NCBI GenBank assembly: GCA_027311145.1
Contig: DAICZM010000001.1
Span: forward strand, 1-55,718
Source of the DNA: Ktedonobacterales bacterium
GTDB lineage: Bacteria; Chloroflexota; Ktedonobacteria; Ktedonobacterales; Ktedonobacteraceae
Length of the DNA stretch: 55,718 nucleotides
Direction: 5' to 3'
Shown here: positions 27,395 through 35,477 of the stretch, in pieces
Layout: every line of letters begins with the position of its first letter
Numbering within the stretch: position 1 is the stretch's first letter
Position numbers and translations under genes: made by a program
The notes under the pieces: generated by a model
Told to the model about the DNA's origin: nothing
What the model saw: only the letters and a program-made list of their open reading frames with translations
Database searches by the model: none

Positions 27395-28576
27395 TTAATT
27401 TTTATTTTCAGCGCGGCTCTGTAGCATGCCGCGCAACTGATTGATAATTGCTTGGAGGTCCCCATTGAGATAGATGCCTGGGATTTGCGTGATGACATTG
27501 GGATAGTGCGCGAACACCTGACCTCCAAAGGTGAAAATGGGGCGTGGCTCTGGCTGTTCTTGTACCTGGTGACCCAGATCAATCAAGGCTGAGAGATAGG
27601 TCGGCACGGTCAGTGAGATGCAGAGCAGTGCCGGGGCCATTGTTCTAATCGTCTGCAATAGTCCTAGCGTCTCTATGCTCTGTCCCAGGTAGGCCACGCG
27701 CACACCACTACGGCGCAGGAAGAGGGCCAGCATGAGGGGAGCCAGTTCATGGGGTTCGCCAGGCGCGCTACAAACAATGACGAGTGGGCCAGTGTCAATG
27801 CTGGGCGTGACGTGGTAGAGGTTAGAAAGCAGACCACGAAAGAAATTGCTGGCAAAATGCTCAACCGAGACAGTAATCTGTCCCTCGACCCAAAGCTGCC
27901 CAATCTGCCACATCGTCGGCGCAATCAGTTCCGTACACACCTGCTCAACCGGATAGATTGCTAACATGGATGCTAATGTCACATGTGCTGCCGCCTCATC
28001 AAAGGACTGAAAAGCTTTTTGCAGGCGTCCACGTGCGCTACGCATGTTGTGGATGGTTGGGAAACCGCTTGTCGGCTCTTTCATGCTCGTAAATTCGTCT
28101 CCCAGACGTAGTTCGGGCCAATCATGGGCAGTTGTCTCGGACTGTTGCTCTTTCTTGAGCTTTTCGAGTCCGTTTGGTTCTTGTTGTTCTGCCGGCGTGG
28201 CCATTTGAAAGCCTGGTGGCCCTTCTGCGCGTCCCTGCTGAAACTCGCTCTCCGCTGGCTTGTTGGTTGCCTGTTTTTCCTGGGCGGCTTGCTGTTCTTC
28301 ATACATATGGCGAAAGAGCGCAATCGCCTGGCTAATTGCTATGCCCTCATCAACACGTTCTTTGAGCCAGCGAATCATAGCGATATCGCGTTCTGAGTAG
28401 AGGCGATAGGCGTTATTGGCCCGTTCTGGCGAGAGTAGTGTGTAGCGGCGTTCCCATGCTCGTAGTGTTGGTGCTGGCACGCCCGTCTGTTGGACTACTG
28501 CTTTTGTGTTGAAAATAGGAGCATCTGAGTATTGCTCCTGCTTGGGTAAGTCAATTGGCCCTTCACGTACTGTCAT
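27395..28576 (-). CDS. CarH-like MerR-family regulator with cobalamin-binding domain
   Basis: The 393-aa product starts with a MerR DNA-binding domain (FNTKAVVQQTGVPAPTLRAWERRY, then YRLYSERDIAMIRWL). A Gln/Glu-rich linker (about 92-165) joins it to a four-helix cobalamin cap with the exact CarH signature W-x9-EH (W229...E239-H240). A B12 Rossmann domain follows with the lower-ligand motif GEPHELAP (H276). In characterised CarH proteins adenosylcobalamin supports a DNA-bound tetramer in the dark, and light breaks it. That behaviour is inferred here from the motifs. ATG 28576; its own promoter and a flanking inverted repeat lie upstream. The downstream membrane protein is translationally coupled. 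Confidence 0.9.
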   Translation of the reverse strand: MTVREGPIDLPKQEQYSDAPIFNTKAVVQQTGVPAPTLRAWERRYTLLSPERANNAYRLYSERDIAMIRWLKERVDEGIAISQAIALFRHMYEEQQAAQEKQATNKPAESEFQQGRAEGPPGFQMATPAEQQEPNGLEKLKKEQQSETTAHDWPELRLGDEFTSMKEPTSGFPTIHNMRSARGRLQKAFQSFDEAAAHVTLASMLAIYPVEQVCTELIAPTMWQIGQLWVEGQITVSVEHFASNFFRGLLSNLYHVTPSIDTGPLVIVCSAPGEPHELAPLMLALFLRRSGVRVAYLGQSIETLGLLQTIRTMAPALLCISLTVPTYLSALIDLGHQVQEQPEPRPIFTFGGQVFAHYPNVITQIPGIYLNGDLQAIINQLRGMLQSRAENKN

Positions 28577-28636
28577 GCGCTTTCTCCACTCATCCTCGGC
28601 TCAATGCAAGAAGGCTCCAGGCAAAATGGCACACCA

Positions 28637-28669
28637 GTATGGTAGACCACCTTGTATAGGATACCATAC
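28637..28669. promoter_or_regulatory. Candidate operator flanking the -10 box of the CarH-like gene
   Basis: GTATGGTA (28637-28644) and TACCATAC (28662-28669) are perfect inverted repeats 17 nt apart. One arm lies in the -35/-10 spacer and the other just after the -10 of the regulator's own promoter. Binding there would block transcription, so autorepression is likely. Confidence 0.6.
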
Positions 28670-28681
28670 AATAGAGGGCAA
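28653..28681 (-). promoter_or_regulatory. Promoter of the CarH-like regulator gene
   Basis: On the minus strand TTGCCC (plus coordinates 28676-28681) and TATACA (28653-28658) are separated by exactly 17 nt. Transcription would begin about 70 nt before the ATG at 28576. Confidence 0.65.
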
Positions 28682-28808
28682 GTCCACGCTTTGCATAGTT
28701 TTTGTTCATCCTCTGCTTGTGGTATGTATCCCCTTCTCGCTACGTCAAAATGATGCATCAGTGGACGAAAGTGGGTAATCGCTGATGCTGTTCTGCTGTT
28801 CCAAACAA

Positions 28809-28837
28809 TTGACAGCCTCGGAAGATCGTGATATGAT
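28809..28837 (+). promoter_or_regulatory. Strong promoter of rplU-rpmA with a long leader
   Basis: A perfect TTGACA (28809-28814), a 17-nt spacer and TATGAT (28832-28837) make a near-consensus promoter. The start codon of rplU is 264 nt downstream, so the mRNA has a leader of about 255 nt with no convincing gene. Such a leader could carry L21 feedback control, as known in Firmicutes, but I could not match a known L21-leader consensus. Confidence 0.8.
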
Positions 28838-29101
28838 CTCATGGCTGTAATCTGTCCATCGACATCCATGTGTCGGTTGGACAACCCCACGCTAGGGCAT
28901 GTTCGCCTTCTCCTGCTTGCTAGCAGAGTGTGTGGCGACATGCAGAGAAGCGGAACTGTGCAAAAGGCTCATACCCCATGCCTTTCACGTATTCCTTCTC
29001 GGACGATGCCCGGATGCACCCTGGTGGTCCTCATAACATCGACATGCGCGTGGCTTGAATAAGAGACGTATGATACGTTCTGAAAGGCAAATGGGAAAAG
29101 A

Positions 29102-29527
29102 ATGTACGCAGTTATTAAAACGGGTGGGCGACAGTACAAAGTGGCTGTTGGCCAGACCATCGAAGTCAACCGTCTTGCGCTTGAAGACGGGCAGCAGGTT
29201 CAGTTTGATGAAGTGCTGCTGATCTCTGACGCGGATAAGGCGATGATTGGCACGCCACTCCTCGAAAATGCAATGGTGGTGGCGACTGCTGTCAAGCAGG
29301 GCCGAGGCGAGAAACTCATCGTTTTCCGCTACAAATCGAAGAAGCGTTTTCGCCATAAGAAGGGTCATCGCCAGGAGTTGACGATTCTGACGATTGACGA
29401 TATTGTCGCCAATGGTAAGAGCCTGGTGACGGGCGAAGCACCTCAATTACACACAAGCGTATCCGACGAGAGCGTGGTGACTGGCGCAGAAGCCGACACG
29501 GCAGCTCCTGTAGATGAAAAGGAATAG
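29102..29527 (+). CDS. rplU: 50S ribosomal protein L21
   Basis: L21 binds 23S rRNA domain II. The 141-aa product starts [25 protein letters not shown] and has the conserved basic segment [25 protein letters not shown]. The usual protein is ~103 aa. The extra ~35 residues form an acidic, Ala/Val/Glu-rich C-terminal tail. rpmA follows after 5 nt, the standard arrangement. Confidence 0.97.
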   Translation: MYAVIKTGGRQYKVAVGQTIEVNRLALEDGQQVQFDEVLLISDADKAMIGTPLLENAMVVATAVKQGRGEKLIVFRYKSKKRFRHKKGHRQELTILTIDDIVANGKSLVTGEAPQLHTSVSDESVVTGAEADTAAPVDEKE

Positions 29528-29532
29528 AAGCA

Positions 29533-29859
29533 ATGGCACATAAAAAAGGTGTAGGTAGCTCTCGTAACGGGCGAGACAGCAATCCTCAGATGCTGGGTGT
29601 CAAACGCTTTGATGGGCAGCTTGTGACCGCTGGCAGTATTATCGTGCGCCAGCGTGGCACGAAGATCAGGCCCGGCAAAGCTGTTGGCGTTGGTCGCGAC
29701 CATACGCTGTTTGCCTTAATTGATGGCTATGTCAAGTTTGGCCATGATACACGCCAACGCCGCTCAGTGAGTATCTTGACCGAGTTTCCTGATCGTCCCT
29801 CAATTGCAGATTTGATCGCACAATACACGCCGAATGAGAATATTGCCATCGTTGACTAA
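29533..29859 (+). CDS. rpmA: 50S ribosomal protein L27
   Basis: L27 reaches toward the peptidyl transferase centre. The 108-aa product begins [29 protein letters not shown] and has [29 protein letters not shown]. It lacks the cleavable N-terminal extension found in many Firmicutes, because HKKG follows the initiator Met-Ala directly. The C-terminal ~20 residues extend past the usual end. Confidence 0.97.
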   Translation: MAHKKGVGSSRNGRDSNPQMLGVKRFDGQLVTAGSIIVRQRGTKIRPGKAVGVGRDHTLFALIDGYVKFGHDTRQRRSVSILTEFPDRPSIADLIAQYTPNENIAIVD

Positions 29860-29876
29860 TACGTTGTCAATCTTCC

Positions 29877-29919
29877 GAGAGGGTGCGATGCTCAGACAGC
29901 CTGAGCATCGCACCCTCTC
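29877..29919. terminator. 19-bp perfect hairpin after rpmA
   Basis: Arms 29877-29895 and 29901-29919 pair perfectly over 19 bp with a 5-nt loop, starting 18 nt after the rpmA stop. No strong T-tract follows (CCGTATTTC). Confidence 0.75.
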
Positions 29920-29935
29920 CGTATTTCACAGATGG

Positions 29936-29980
29936 TTGTTGTCGAAGAGGTCATACACGTCATGGCCTCTTCGACAACAA
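29936..29980. terminator. Second hairpin (15 bp) between rpmA and the convergent gene
   Basis: Arms 29936-29950 (TTGTTGTCGAAGAGG) and 29966-29980 pair perfectly around a 15-nt loop, 8 nt from the end of the minus-strand gene. Two stacked hairpins thus separate the convergent transcripts. Confidence 0.7.
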
Positions 29981-29987
29981 AACGTCC

Positions 29988-31523
29988 TTAGTTGTTGCCG
30001 TTTTGTTGGTTGCCAGCGGGCGGTTGCTGGCGTGTGCTTGGACAGACGACGGTTACCGTGTTATTGGCAAACGAGAATGTGCAAGATTGTCCGTTGATCG
30101 TGGTTGTGCCAGCGCAATCAGCCAACGTTGTGCCATTGACATTGCAGGTGGGGGTGTTTGCAGAGCCACTGCCTCCACTTGCGCCCGGCGTGACGCCGTT
30201 AATCGTGGCCGAAATCGCCACCCCATTCTCATCGGTGCGGACGCTGACAGGGTCGGGCATATCAAGCAGACCAACACAGTTCAGGCCATTGGGGCCATAA
30301 GTTGCGACAAAACGCTGGGCCAGGAAGGTGAAGAGATTATTAGCCATTGCGGGGGCCAAGGAGGGCGCGGTGATGGTAAACGTGCTGTCTAGCAGCAGAC
30401 GGGCCGGAGCGATCTGCCGTAGATTTGTGCAATAGGCTTTGGTGTTGGCGGCCCCAAGATTTGGTGCAAGTTGCTGATTGACGCCAAGGCGATAGGCATT
30501 GATTTTTTGCAGGTTCTGCTGACCGTTGACAACGACCATATCGTCGCGTGATGGCACAAGGGCAATGGGAGCTTGCTGCTGCGCGGCTGCTTGTAGCTCA
30601 TCGAGTGGCAATGCGGTTGCCATTTGACCAGGGTTTGCCAGGTCAGGAGCCATCCAGGGCTGGCAACCAAGCGAGCCATCAATGGCGATTGCCAGTAGAC
30701 GATTGTCGCTTCCGTTGACCTGCGTCTGGGCGTTCTGTAACTGTTGCGCGTTGGCCGCCGTCATCTGAGCGGTCTGCCCATTACCTGTCACCAAGTAGGC
30801 GGTGGTGACGTTATCACTCTGGTCCATGTCAACGACAGAGAAATCGCGCACTGATGGGCAGGTTAGGCCATCTTTGGCTTTGCCCAGAGCAGGTGGATGG
30901 AGTTGACCGCGCTGAATGGCCTGATTCGCGGCTTGGAAGAACGTGGGCGCATTGCAATAGCCGACTTGTCCAAAGATAGAGCCATTAATCGGGCCATGAA
31001 TGCCATTCACACACTGCCCATCATTCAAGCTGTTCTGAACGCTGCGTAAGCGGAGTTGATTGCCATTAAAACCAAACCAGATAGCAATCACTGCACCTTG
31101 TGGTAGTTGAGGGACGACAGGTGCAATGGCGGGCTGTGTGCCTTTGTCAATAACCAGTGGGTCGTAGACAGATATCTGGCCTGTTGCCGTATTAATGACT
31201 GCTCCTTGTACAAAGGCAGCCTGATTGGGGTTGGCCTCATTGCAGGGACCGTTATCGGGGTCGGTCGCGACAAGTTGGTAGGGTGTGGCCAAACCCGTTG
31301 CCGAAAGTGGCTGTGGTGGTACAATTAATGTGCAATTCATGTTGACCGCCGCTGCATGTGAACCCAAACGAGGCAGAACAAAGAAAAACGCACCCGCGCC
31401 AAGCGCGATTATCACAGTGATTGCCGCACCAATGAACATCAACGGAGAGAAGCGTTGCCGTCGGGAGCGCAAGGAGCGAAACTGGGAGTCTGATATTTTT
31501 GGTGGTCGAGTCAATGTTTGCAT
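29988..31523 (-). CDS. Membrane-anchored extracytoplasmic protein of unknown function
   Basis: I do not recognise the family. The 511-aa product has a basic N-terminus (RSLRSRRQRFSP), one membrane helix at about residues 28-50 (MFIGAAITVIIALGAGAFFFVLP), and a long outside part rich in Asn, Gln, Ala and Thr. About a dozen Cys in that part suggest disulfides. Near the C-terminus are short Cys-bounded units (CNVNGTTLADC, then CTFSF and VVCPS) and a Gly-Ser linker, ending in a Pro/Asn/Gln tail. It stands alone between the rplU-rpmA terminators and a 533-nt gap. No enzyme motif is visible. Confidence 0.8.
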   Translation of the reverse strand: MQTLTRPPKISDSQFRSLRSRRQRFSPLMFIGAAITVIIALGAGAFFFVLPRLGSHAAAVNMNCTLIVPPQPLSATGLATPYQLVATDPDNGPCNEANPNQAAFVQGAVINTATGQISVYDPLVIDKGTQPAIAPVVPQLPQGAVIAIWFGFNGNQLRLRSVQNSLNDGQCVNGIHGPINGSIFGQVGYCNAPTFFQAANQAIQRGQLHPPALGKAKDGLTCPSVRDFSVVDMDQSDNVTTAYLVTGNGQTAQMTAANAQQLQNAQTQVNGSDNRLLAIAIDGSLGCQPWMAPDLANPGQMATALPLDELQAAAQQQAPIALVPSRDDMVVVNGQQNLQKINAYRLGVNQQLAPNLGAANTKAYCTNLRQIAPARLLLDSTFTITAPSLAPAMANNLFTFLAQRFVATYGPNGLNCVGLLDMPDPVSVRTDENGVAISATINGVTPGASGGSGSANTPTCNVNGTTLADCAGTTTINGQSCTFSFANNTVTVVCPSTRQQPPAGNQQNGNN

Positions 31524-32056
31524 TGAAATCTAACTTCTTTCTGGTACTGTCTTGTACCTGTTCTAGCAATGTTGCGCGCATCTGATCGCGTGAAAAGTGG
31601 CGATAGGAGCGTGATCCTGAGTAAAGATGCGAGCCAACATCTGTATTTGGATGTTGATGGCGCACTTATTGCACTTTTTCATGCGCGCATCACCTGCCCC
31701 ACGAGAATAGCTCTATGTCTGTCATGTTCTCTAGTGAGAGAACAGTAGTCTAATAGCGGCAGTCACAGTGAACACGTAAAAAGCACTGTGAACTGATATA
31801 ATTATTATTGATACTTTTTGTGATAGTTCTATTGGTTGTGATCTTACCACATGGGTATCGCTATATTAGCATGTATCGCTTTGTTGTTAGTAGTAAAGTA
31901 CCAGATAGAGGTTAAGATATCTCAACCGGATGGGTGTGGAAAGCGGGGTGATTTGGCCCAAAAGCTATCCAAACGTGATACATTGCCAGGTATACTGGTA
32001 TCGGCTATACTACTATAGGAGATATTCCTTTGGGTTGAAAGGATGGGGACAAATCT
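31524..32056. other. 533-nt divergent spacer before purH
   Basis: No gene is recognised. The middle (about 31780-31920) is very A+T-rich, and the right end holds the purH promoter. A minus-strand promoter for the membrane-anchored protein must lie here, but none is clear enough to place. Confidence 0.45.
31983..32011 (+). promoter_or_regulatory. Promoter of purH
   Basis: TTGCCA (31983-31988), a 17-nt spacer and TATACT (32006-32011) lie 46 nt before the purH start. GTATAC also occurs inside the spacer. Confidence 0.7.
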
Positions 32057-33625
32057 ATGCGTGCGATAGTCAGTGTTGCCAACCGCGAGGGTCTCGCGGA
32101 GCTAGCGCGTGAACTTCAGAGTCACGAGGTAGCGATATATTCGACCAGTGGGACGCTCAAAGCATTACAGGCGGAGGGCATTCCAGCAGTGTCAATTGGA
32201 GACTTGACGCATTTTCCAGAAATCCTGGGTGGGCGTGTCAAGACGTTGCATCCCGCTATTCTCGGCGGTGTGCTGGCACGGCGTGATATCCCAGCCGATG
32301 AACGCGACTTGCAGGCACATGGCATTGAGCCAATTGGTCTGGTTGTGGTAAACCTCTACCCCTTTGCCGAAACGATTGCCCGACCGGATACGACGTTGAG
32401 CGAGGCACTCGAACAGGTTGATATCGGCGGGGTAACATTGGTGCGTGCCGCTGCTAAAAACTTTCCCGATGTGATTGTCCTGGTGCGCCCGGAAGATTAT
32501 GCAGCGGTGTTGCAGGAGTGGCGCGAGCAGGGTGAGGTGAGCCTGGAGACGCGCCGTCGTCTGGCGGCTATTGCATTTCAGCATACCGCAACCTACGACA
32601 CCGTGATTGCTGAGTATCTGCGTACTCAAGGGGGCGATTACTTCCCTGAAGACCTCACATTACCATTGGAATGCATCCAACGGCTACGCTATGGAGAGAA
32701 TCCACATCAGCAGGCGGCATTTTATCGCTGGGCAGATACCACGAATCATGCAAAAATGCCTTCGGTTGCGAGTGCCGAGGTGTTACATGGCAAAGAACTG
32801 TCGTACAATAACCTGCTAGACCTGGATGCAGCCCTGACCTCGGTGATGAGTTTTACAGCCCCGACCATCGCGATTATCAAGCATACCAATCCGTGTGGTC
32901 TGGCTTGTAGTGATACGCTGGCTGATGCTTATAAGCGGGCGCATGCGGGCGATCCGGTCTCTGCATTCGGCGGCATCATCGGGAGCAATCGTGTGATTGA
33001 TGAGGCAACTGCCCACGAAATGAGCCAGCTCTTCTACGAAGCGATTATTGCCCCTGACTATACGCCGGAAGCTCTGCATACTCTGGGCCGCAAGAAAAAT
33101 ATTCGCCTGCTGGCGACGCACTGCCCGATTGAGCCAAAAGTGGTCAGCACACAGGCCTTGTATAGTGGGCGACCGGAAGTGCGTACCGTGAGTGGCGGCC
33201 TCTTAATGCAGACCCCCGATGCGATGGGTGAGCGCGAGACCGAATATAGCGTGATAACCGAGCGTGAACCGACGCTGGAAGAGTTAACCGACCTGCTATT
33301 TGCCTGGAAAGTGGTACGGCATGTGAAGTCGAATGCGATTGTGCTGGCTCATAAGTTGATGGTGTTGGGTGTCGGGGCAGGTCAGATGAACCGCGTGACG
33401 AGCGTGCAGTTGGCGGTAGAGAAAGCGAACACGCGGGCGCGTGGCTCTGTGCTGGCCTCAGATGCCTATTTCCCCTTTGCGGATGGCGTCGAGACAGCGG
33501 CGAAGGCGGGTGTGACCGCGATTATTCAGCCTGGTGGTTCTATACGCGATGACGAGGCTATTCGGATGGCAAACCGCTATGCCATCGCGATGATTTTCAC
33601 TGGCAAGCGGCACTTTCGCCATTAG
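32057..33625 (+). CDS. purH: Bifunctional AICAR transformylase / IMP cyclohydrolase
   Basis: PurH catalyses the last two steps of IMP synthesis: formylation of AICAR, then ring closure. The 522-aa product is standard in length. The IMPCHase domain starts MRAIVSVANREGLAELARELQ and contains STSGTLKAL, GGRVKTLHPAILGGVLARRD and NLYPFAETI. The AICARFT domain has YGENPHQQAAFY, the catalytic-region KHTNPCGLA, VSAFGGIIGSN, FAWKVVRHVKSNAIVLA and QPGGSIRDDEAI. AAAGGA lies upstream of ATG 32057. It is isolated from other pur genes and has its own promoter and terminator. Confidence 0.98.
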   Translation: MRAIVSVANREGLAELARELQSHEVAIYSTSGTLKALQAEGIPAVSIGDLTHFPEILGGRVKTLHPAILGGVLARRDIPADERDLQAHGIEPIGLVVVNLYPFAETIARPDTTLSEALEQVDIGGVTLVRAAAKNFPDVIVLVRPEDYAAVLQEWREQGEVSLETRRRLAAIAFQHTATYDTVIAEYLRTQGGDYFPEDLTLPLECIQRLRYGENPHQQAAFYRWADTTNHAKMPSVASAEVLHGKELSYNNLLDLDAALTSVMSFTAPTIAIIKHTNPCGLACSDTLADAYKRAHAGDPVSAFGGIIGSNRVIDEATAHEMSQLFYEAIIAPDYTPEALHTLGRKKNIRLLATHCPIEPKVVSTQALYSGRPEVRTVSGGLLMQTPDAMGERETEYSVITEREPTLEELTDLLFAWKVVRHVKSNAIVLAHKLMVLGVGAGQMNRVTSVQLAVEKANTRARGSVLASDAYFPFADGVETAAKAGVTAIIQPGGSIRDDEAIRMANRYAIAMIFTGKRHFRH

Positions 33626-33632
33626 CTTGTCG

Positions 33633-33679
33633 CAACAAAAAACAGGCAGCCTCTCAAGATGGTTGCCTGTTTTTTGTTG
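33633..33679. terminator. Bidirectional terminator after purH
   Basis: A 19-bp stem (33633-33651 with 33661-33679, one G-U pair) has an A-tract on the left and a T-tract on the right. It works for purH and for the convergent small membrane protein gene ending at 33691. Confidence 0.9.
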
Positions 33680-33690
33680 TTGAGGTGCTA

Positions 33691-34077
33691 CTAGGCGATA
33701 ATCTCGTCTGCAAAGAAGCGCACCCAAAGAACGCAGATGGCGAGTCCCCCGATGAGGGCAAAGAAACCAACCGCACCGCCAGCATCATTGGTTGGGTCTT
33801 TGAAGGGATAAAAGATAATAAGGGAGAGCCAGATTACCGTCAAAGCCGCAGTCAAACTCAGTTTTGTGGTTTCAGCGGTCGAGCGATAAAAAATGTGATA
33901 AAACACAAGAATTAGGACGCCAATCACCGTGACAAGCAGGAGCAACGGGGTTGTGATGCTTCCGTTATCCAGCCAGTCAACGTACAGCGTGGGTTTGATA
34001 AATAAGAAGCACATAATCCACACCAGCGTGAGGATGACACTTCCTATAACTTTGCGTATTTCAAACGAGGCCGTCAC
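33691..34077 (-). CDS. Small membrane protein of unknown function
   Basis: The 128-aa product starts at GTG 34077 with AAGGAG about 9 nt upstream. Four hydrophobic segments are visible: residues about 12-30, 42-62, 72-92 and 102-120. The connecting loops are short and slightly charged. No family motif was recognised. It may be co-transcribed with psuG, which lies 91 nt upstream on the same strand. Confidence 0.75.
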   Translation of the reverse strand: MTASFEIRKVIGSVILTLVWIMCFLFIKPTLYVDWLDNGSITTPLLLLVTVIGVLILVFYHIFYRSTAETTKLSLTAALTVIWLSLIIFYPFKDPTNDAGGAVGFFALIGGLAICVLWVRFFADEIIA

Positions 34078-34168
34078 GATAAAAAGCTCCTTTCAAGGAG
34101 AAACTGATTGAATAGGATACAGGGTTAGAATATCCTGGTCGCTGGCAAATAGTCCCAGACATACTTAC

Positions 34169-35155
34169 TTACCTTGTATCTTGTATTGTAGTCGTTGTGT
34201 CGCCAGAAATCAACGGTTTTTCGTGTTGCGAGCGCGCTTCTGTTTGCCAATACGCGGCGGCAAAGCGTGCAGCCCAGCGTGCATTATTGAGCAGTAAGGC
34301 TTTGTTCGCCTCAACGCTCTCGCCAGCAGTCAGATGTGCGACATGGGCTAGCACAAAAGGTGTGGTAGCGGAGCCACGAATACCTTGTGCGCGTGCTATA
34401 CGCAGAGCTTCTTCCGTGGCGGCTTCCAGGGGAGCAGCTTCCAGGGCATACTGTTCAGGAATGGGACAGCCAACAACGATGCCATGCAGGCCACAGGCCC
34501 ATTGGATGCGAGCGATCTCCGCCAGCATTTCGACGGTATCGACGCGCTGTGCCAGCTTGCGTCCGCTTGAGCGCACGTAGAATGCGGGTAGCTCATCGGT
34601 TTGCCAGCCGATGAGTGGAACGCCCTGCGTCTCTAAATATTCCATCGTCAAGTCCAGGTCAAGAATTGACTTGGCTCCGGCACAGACGACAAGAACTGCC
34701 GTGCGACTCAGCTCGGTCAGATCAGCAGAGACATCCATACTGGTCTCTGCCCCACGATGGACGCCGCCGATGCCCCCTGTGGCGAAGAAACGTACACCGG
34801 CCATACTGGCACACAGCATCGTGCTAGCAACGGTGGTTGCCCCTAAGGCGCGTGCTGCTAATGTGACGGCCAGGTCACGCCGACTGACCTTGTGAACGGA
34901 GTGGGCCGTGCCGAGGCGTGTGATCTCGTCCAGGGTGAGACCAACCTTGATGCTGCCATCAAAGAGGCCAATGGTCGCGGGCAGTGCCCCCTCGGCACGA
35001 ATGGCCGCCTCCATGGCCTGCGCAATCTCAACATTGGCGGGATAGGGCAGGCCGTGTGCAATCACCGTCGATTCCAGGGCGACGATGGGCTGTTGCGCGT
35101 GTAACGCATCTTGCACTTCATCAGAAAGAGCTATGTAAGAATGATTATGTTGCAT
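34169..35155 (-). CDS. psuG: Pseudouridine-5'-phosphate glycosidase
   Basis: PsuG cleaves pseudouridine 5'-phosphate to uracil and ribose 5-phosphate, using a catalytic Lys and a Mn ion. The 328-aa product shows VALESTVIAHGLPYPANVEIA, GTAHSVHKVSRRDL, FFATGGIGGVHRGAETSMDVSADLTEL, VVCAGAKSILDLDLTMEYLETQGV, LPAFYVRSSG and GKAL-like TAGESVEANKALLLNNA. ATG 35155 has GAGGA a few bases upstream. The usual partner, pseudouridine kinase PsuK, is not next to it; the adjacent gene is a small membrane protein instead. Confidence 0.95.
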   Translation of the reverse strand: MQHNHSYIALSDEVQDALHAQQPIVALESTVIAHGLPYPANVEIAQAMEAAIRAEGALPATIGLFDGSIKVGLTLDEITRLGTAHSVHKVSRRDLAVTLAARALGATTVASTMLCASMAGVRFFATGGIGGVHRGAETSMDVSADLTELSRTAVLVVCAGAKSILDLDLTMEYLETQGVPLIGWQTDELPAFYVRSSGRKLAQRVDTVEMLAEIARIQWACGLHGIVVGCPIPEQYALEAAPLEAATEEALRIARAQGIRGSATTPFVLAHVAHLTAGESVEANKALLLNNARWAARFAAAYWQTEARSQHEKPLISGDTTTTIQDTR

Positions 35156-35360
35156 GTATCCTCACCGATGATCTATTGCCTTCAGTATAGCTGGGCTGCC
35201 CTAAAAAGGCAATCCCTCGGCATGCTCTGCGGCATGACCATCTAGTACTATGGTTGCAATTTTGGCGGGCAACATGCTATAGTATCTCTTGGGTCTGCCA
35301 GATATATATTTCACGCGGAGCAGTCCCGGTGAGAGAGAGCATTTCTCTCTATGTACATTG

Positions 35361-35388
35361 TTGGCGTAGCAAAATAGATCGTTATTAT
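35361..35388 (+). promoter_or_regulatory. Possible promoter of the alpha/beta hydrolase gene
   Basis: TTGGCG (35361-35366) and TATTAT (35383-35388) are 16 nt apart, about 90 nt before the ATG at 35478. It lies in a 322-nt divergent spacer (35156-35477) in which I see nothing else. Confidence 0.5.
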
Positions 35389-35477
35389 TTACTATATGGC
35401 ATCATCTAAAGGTGCATCTTGCTTAATTCTGTGTAACAATAGTGATGTTTGCTGGTGCAAAGACAGGAGAGAAAATA

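Noticed and set aside
28841-29062. 73-codon frame in the rplU leader
   Set aside because: Its ATG lies at or before the predicted transcription start and has no SD.
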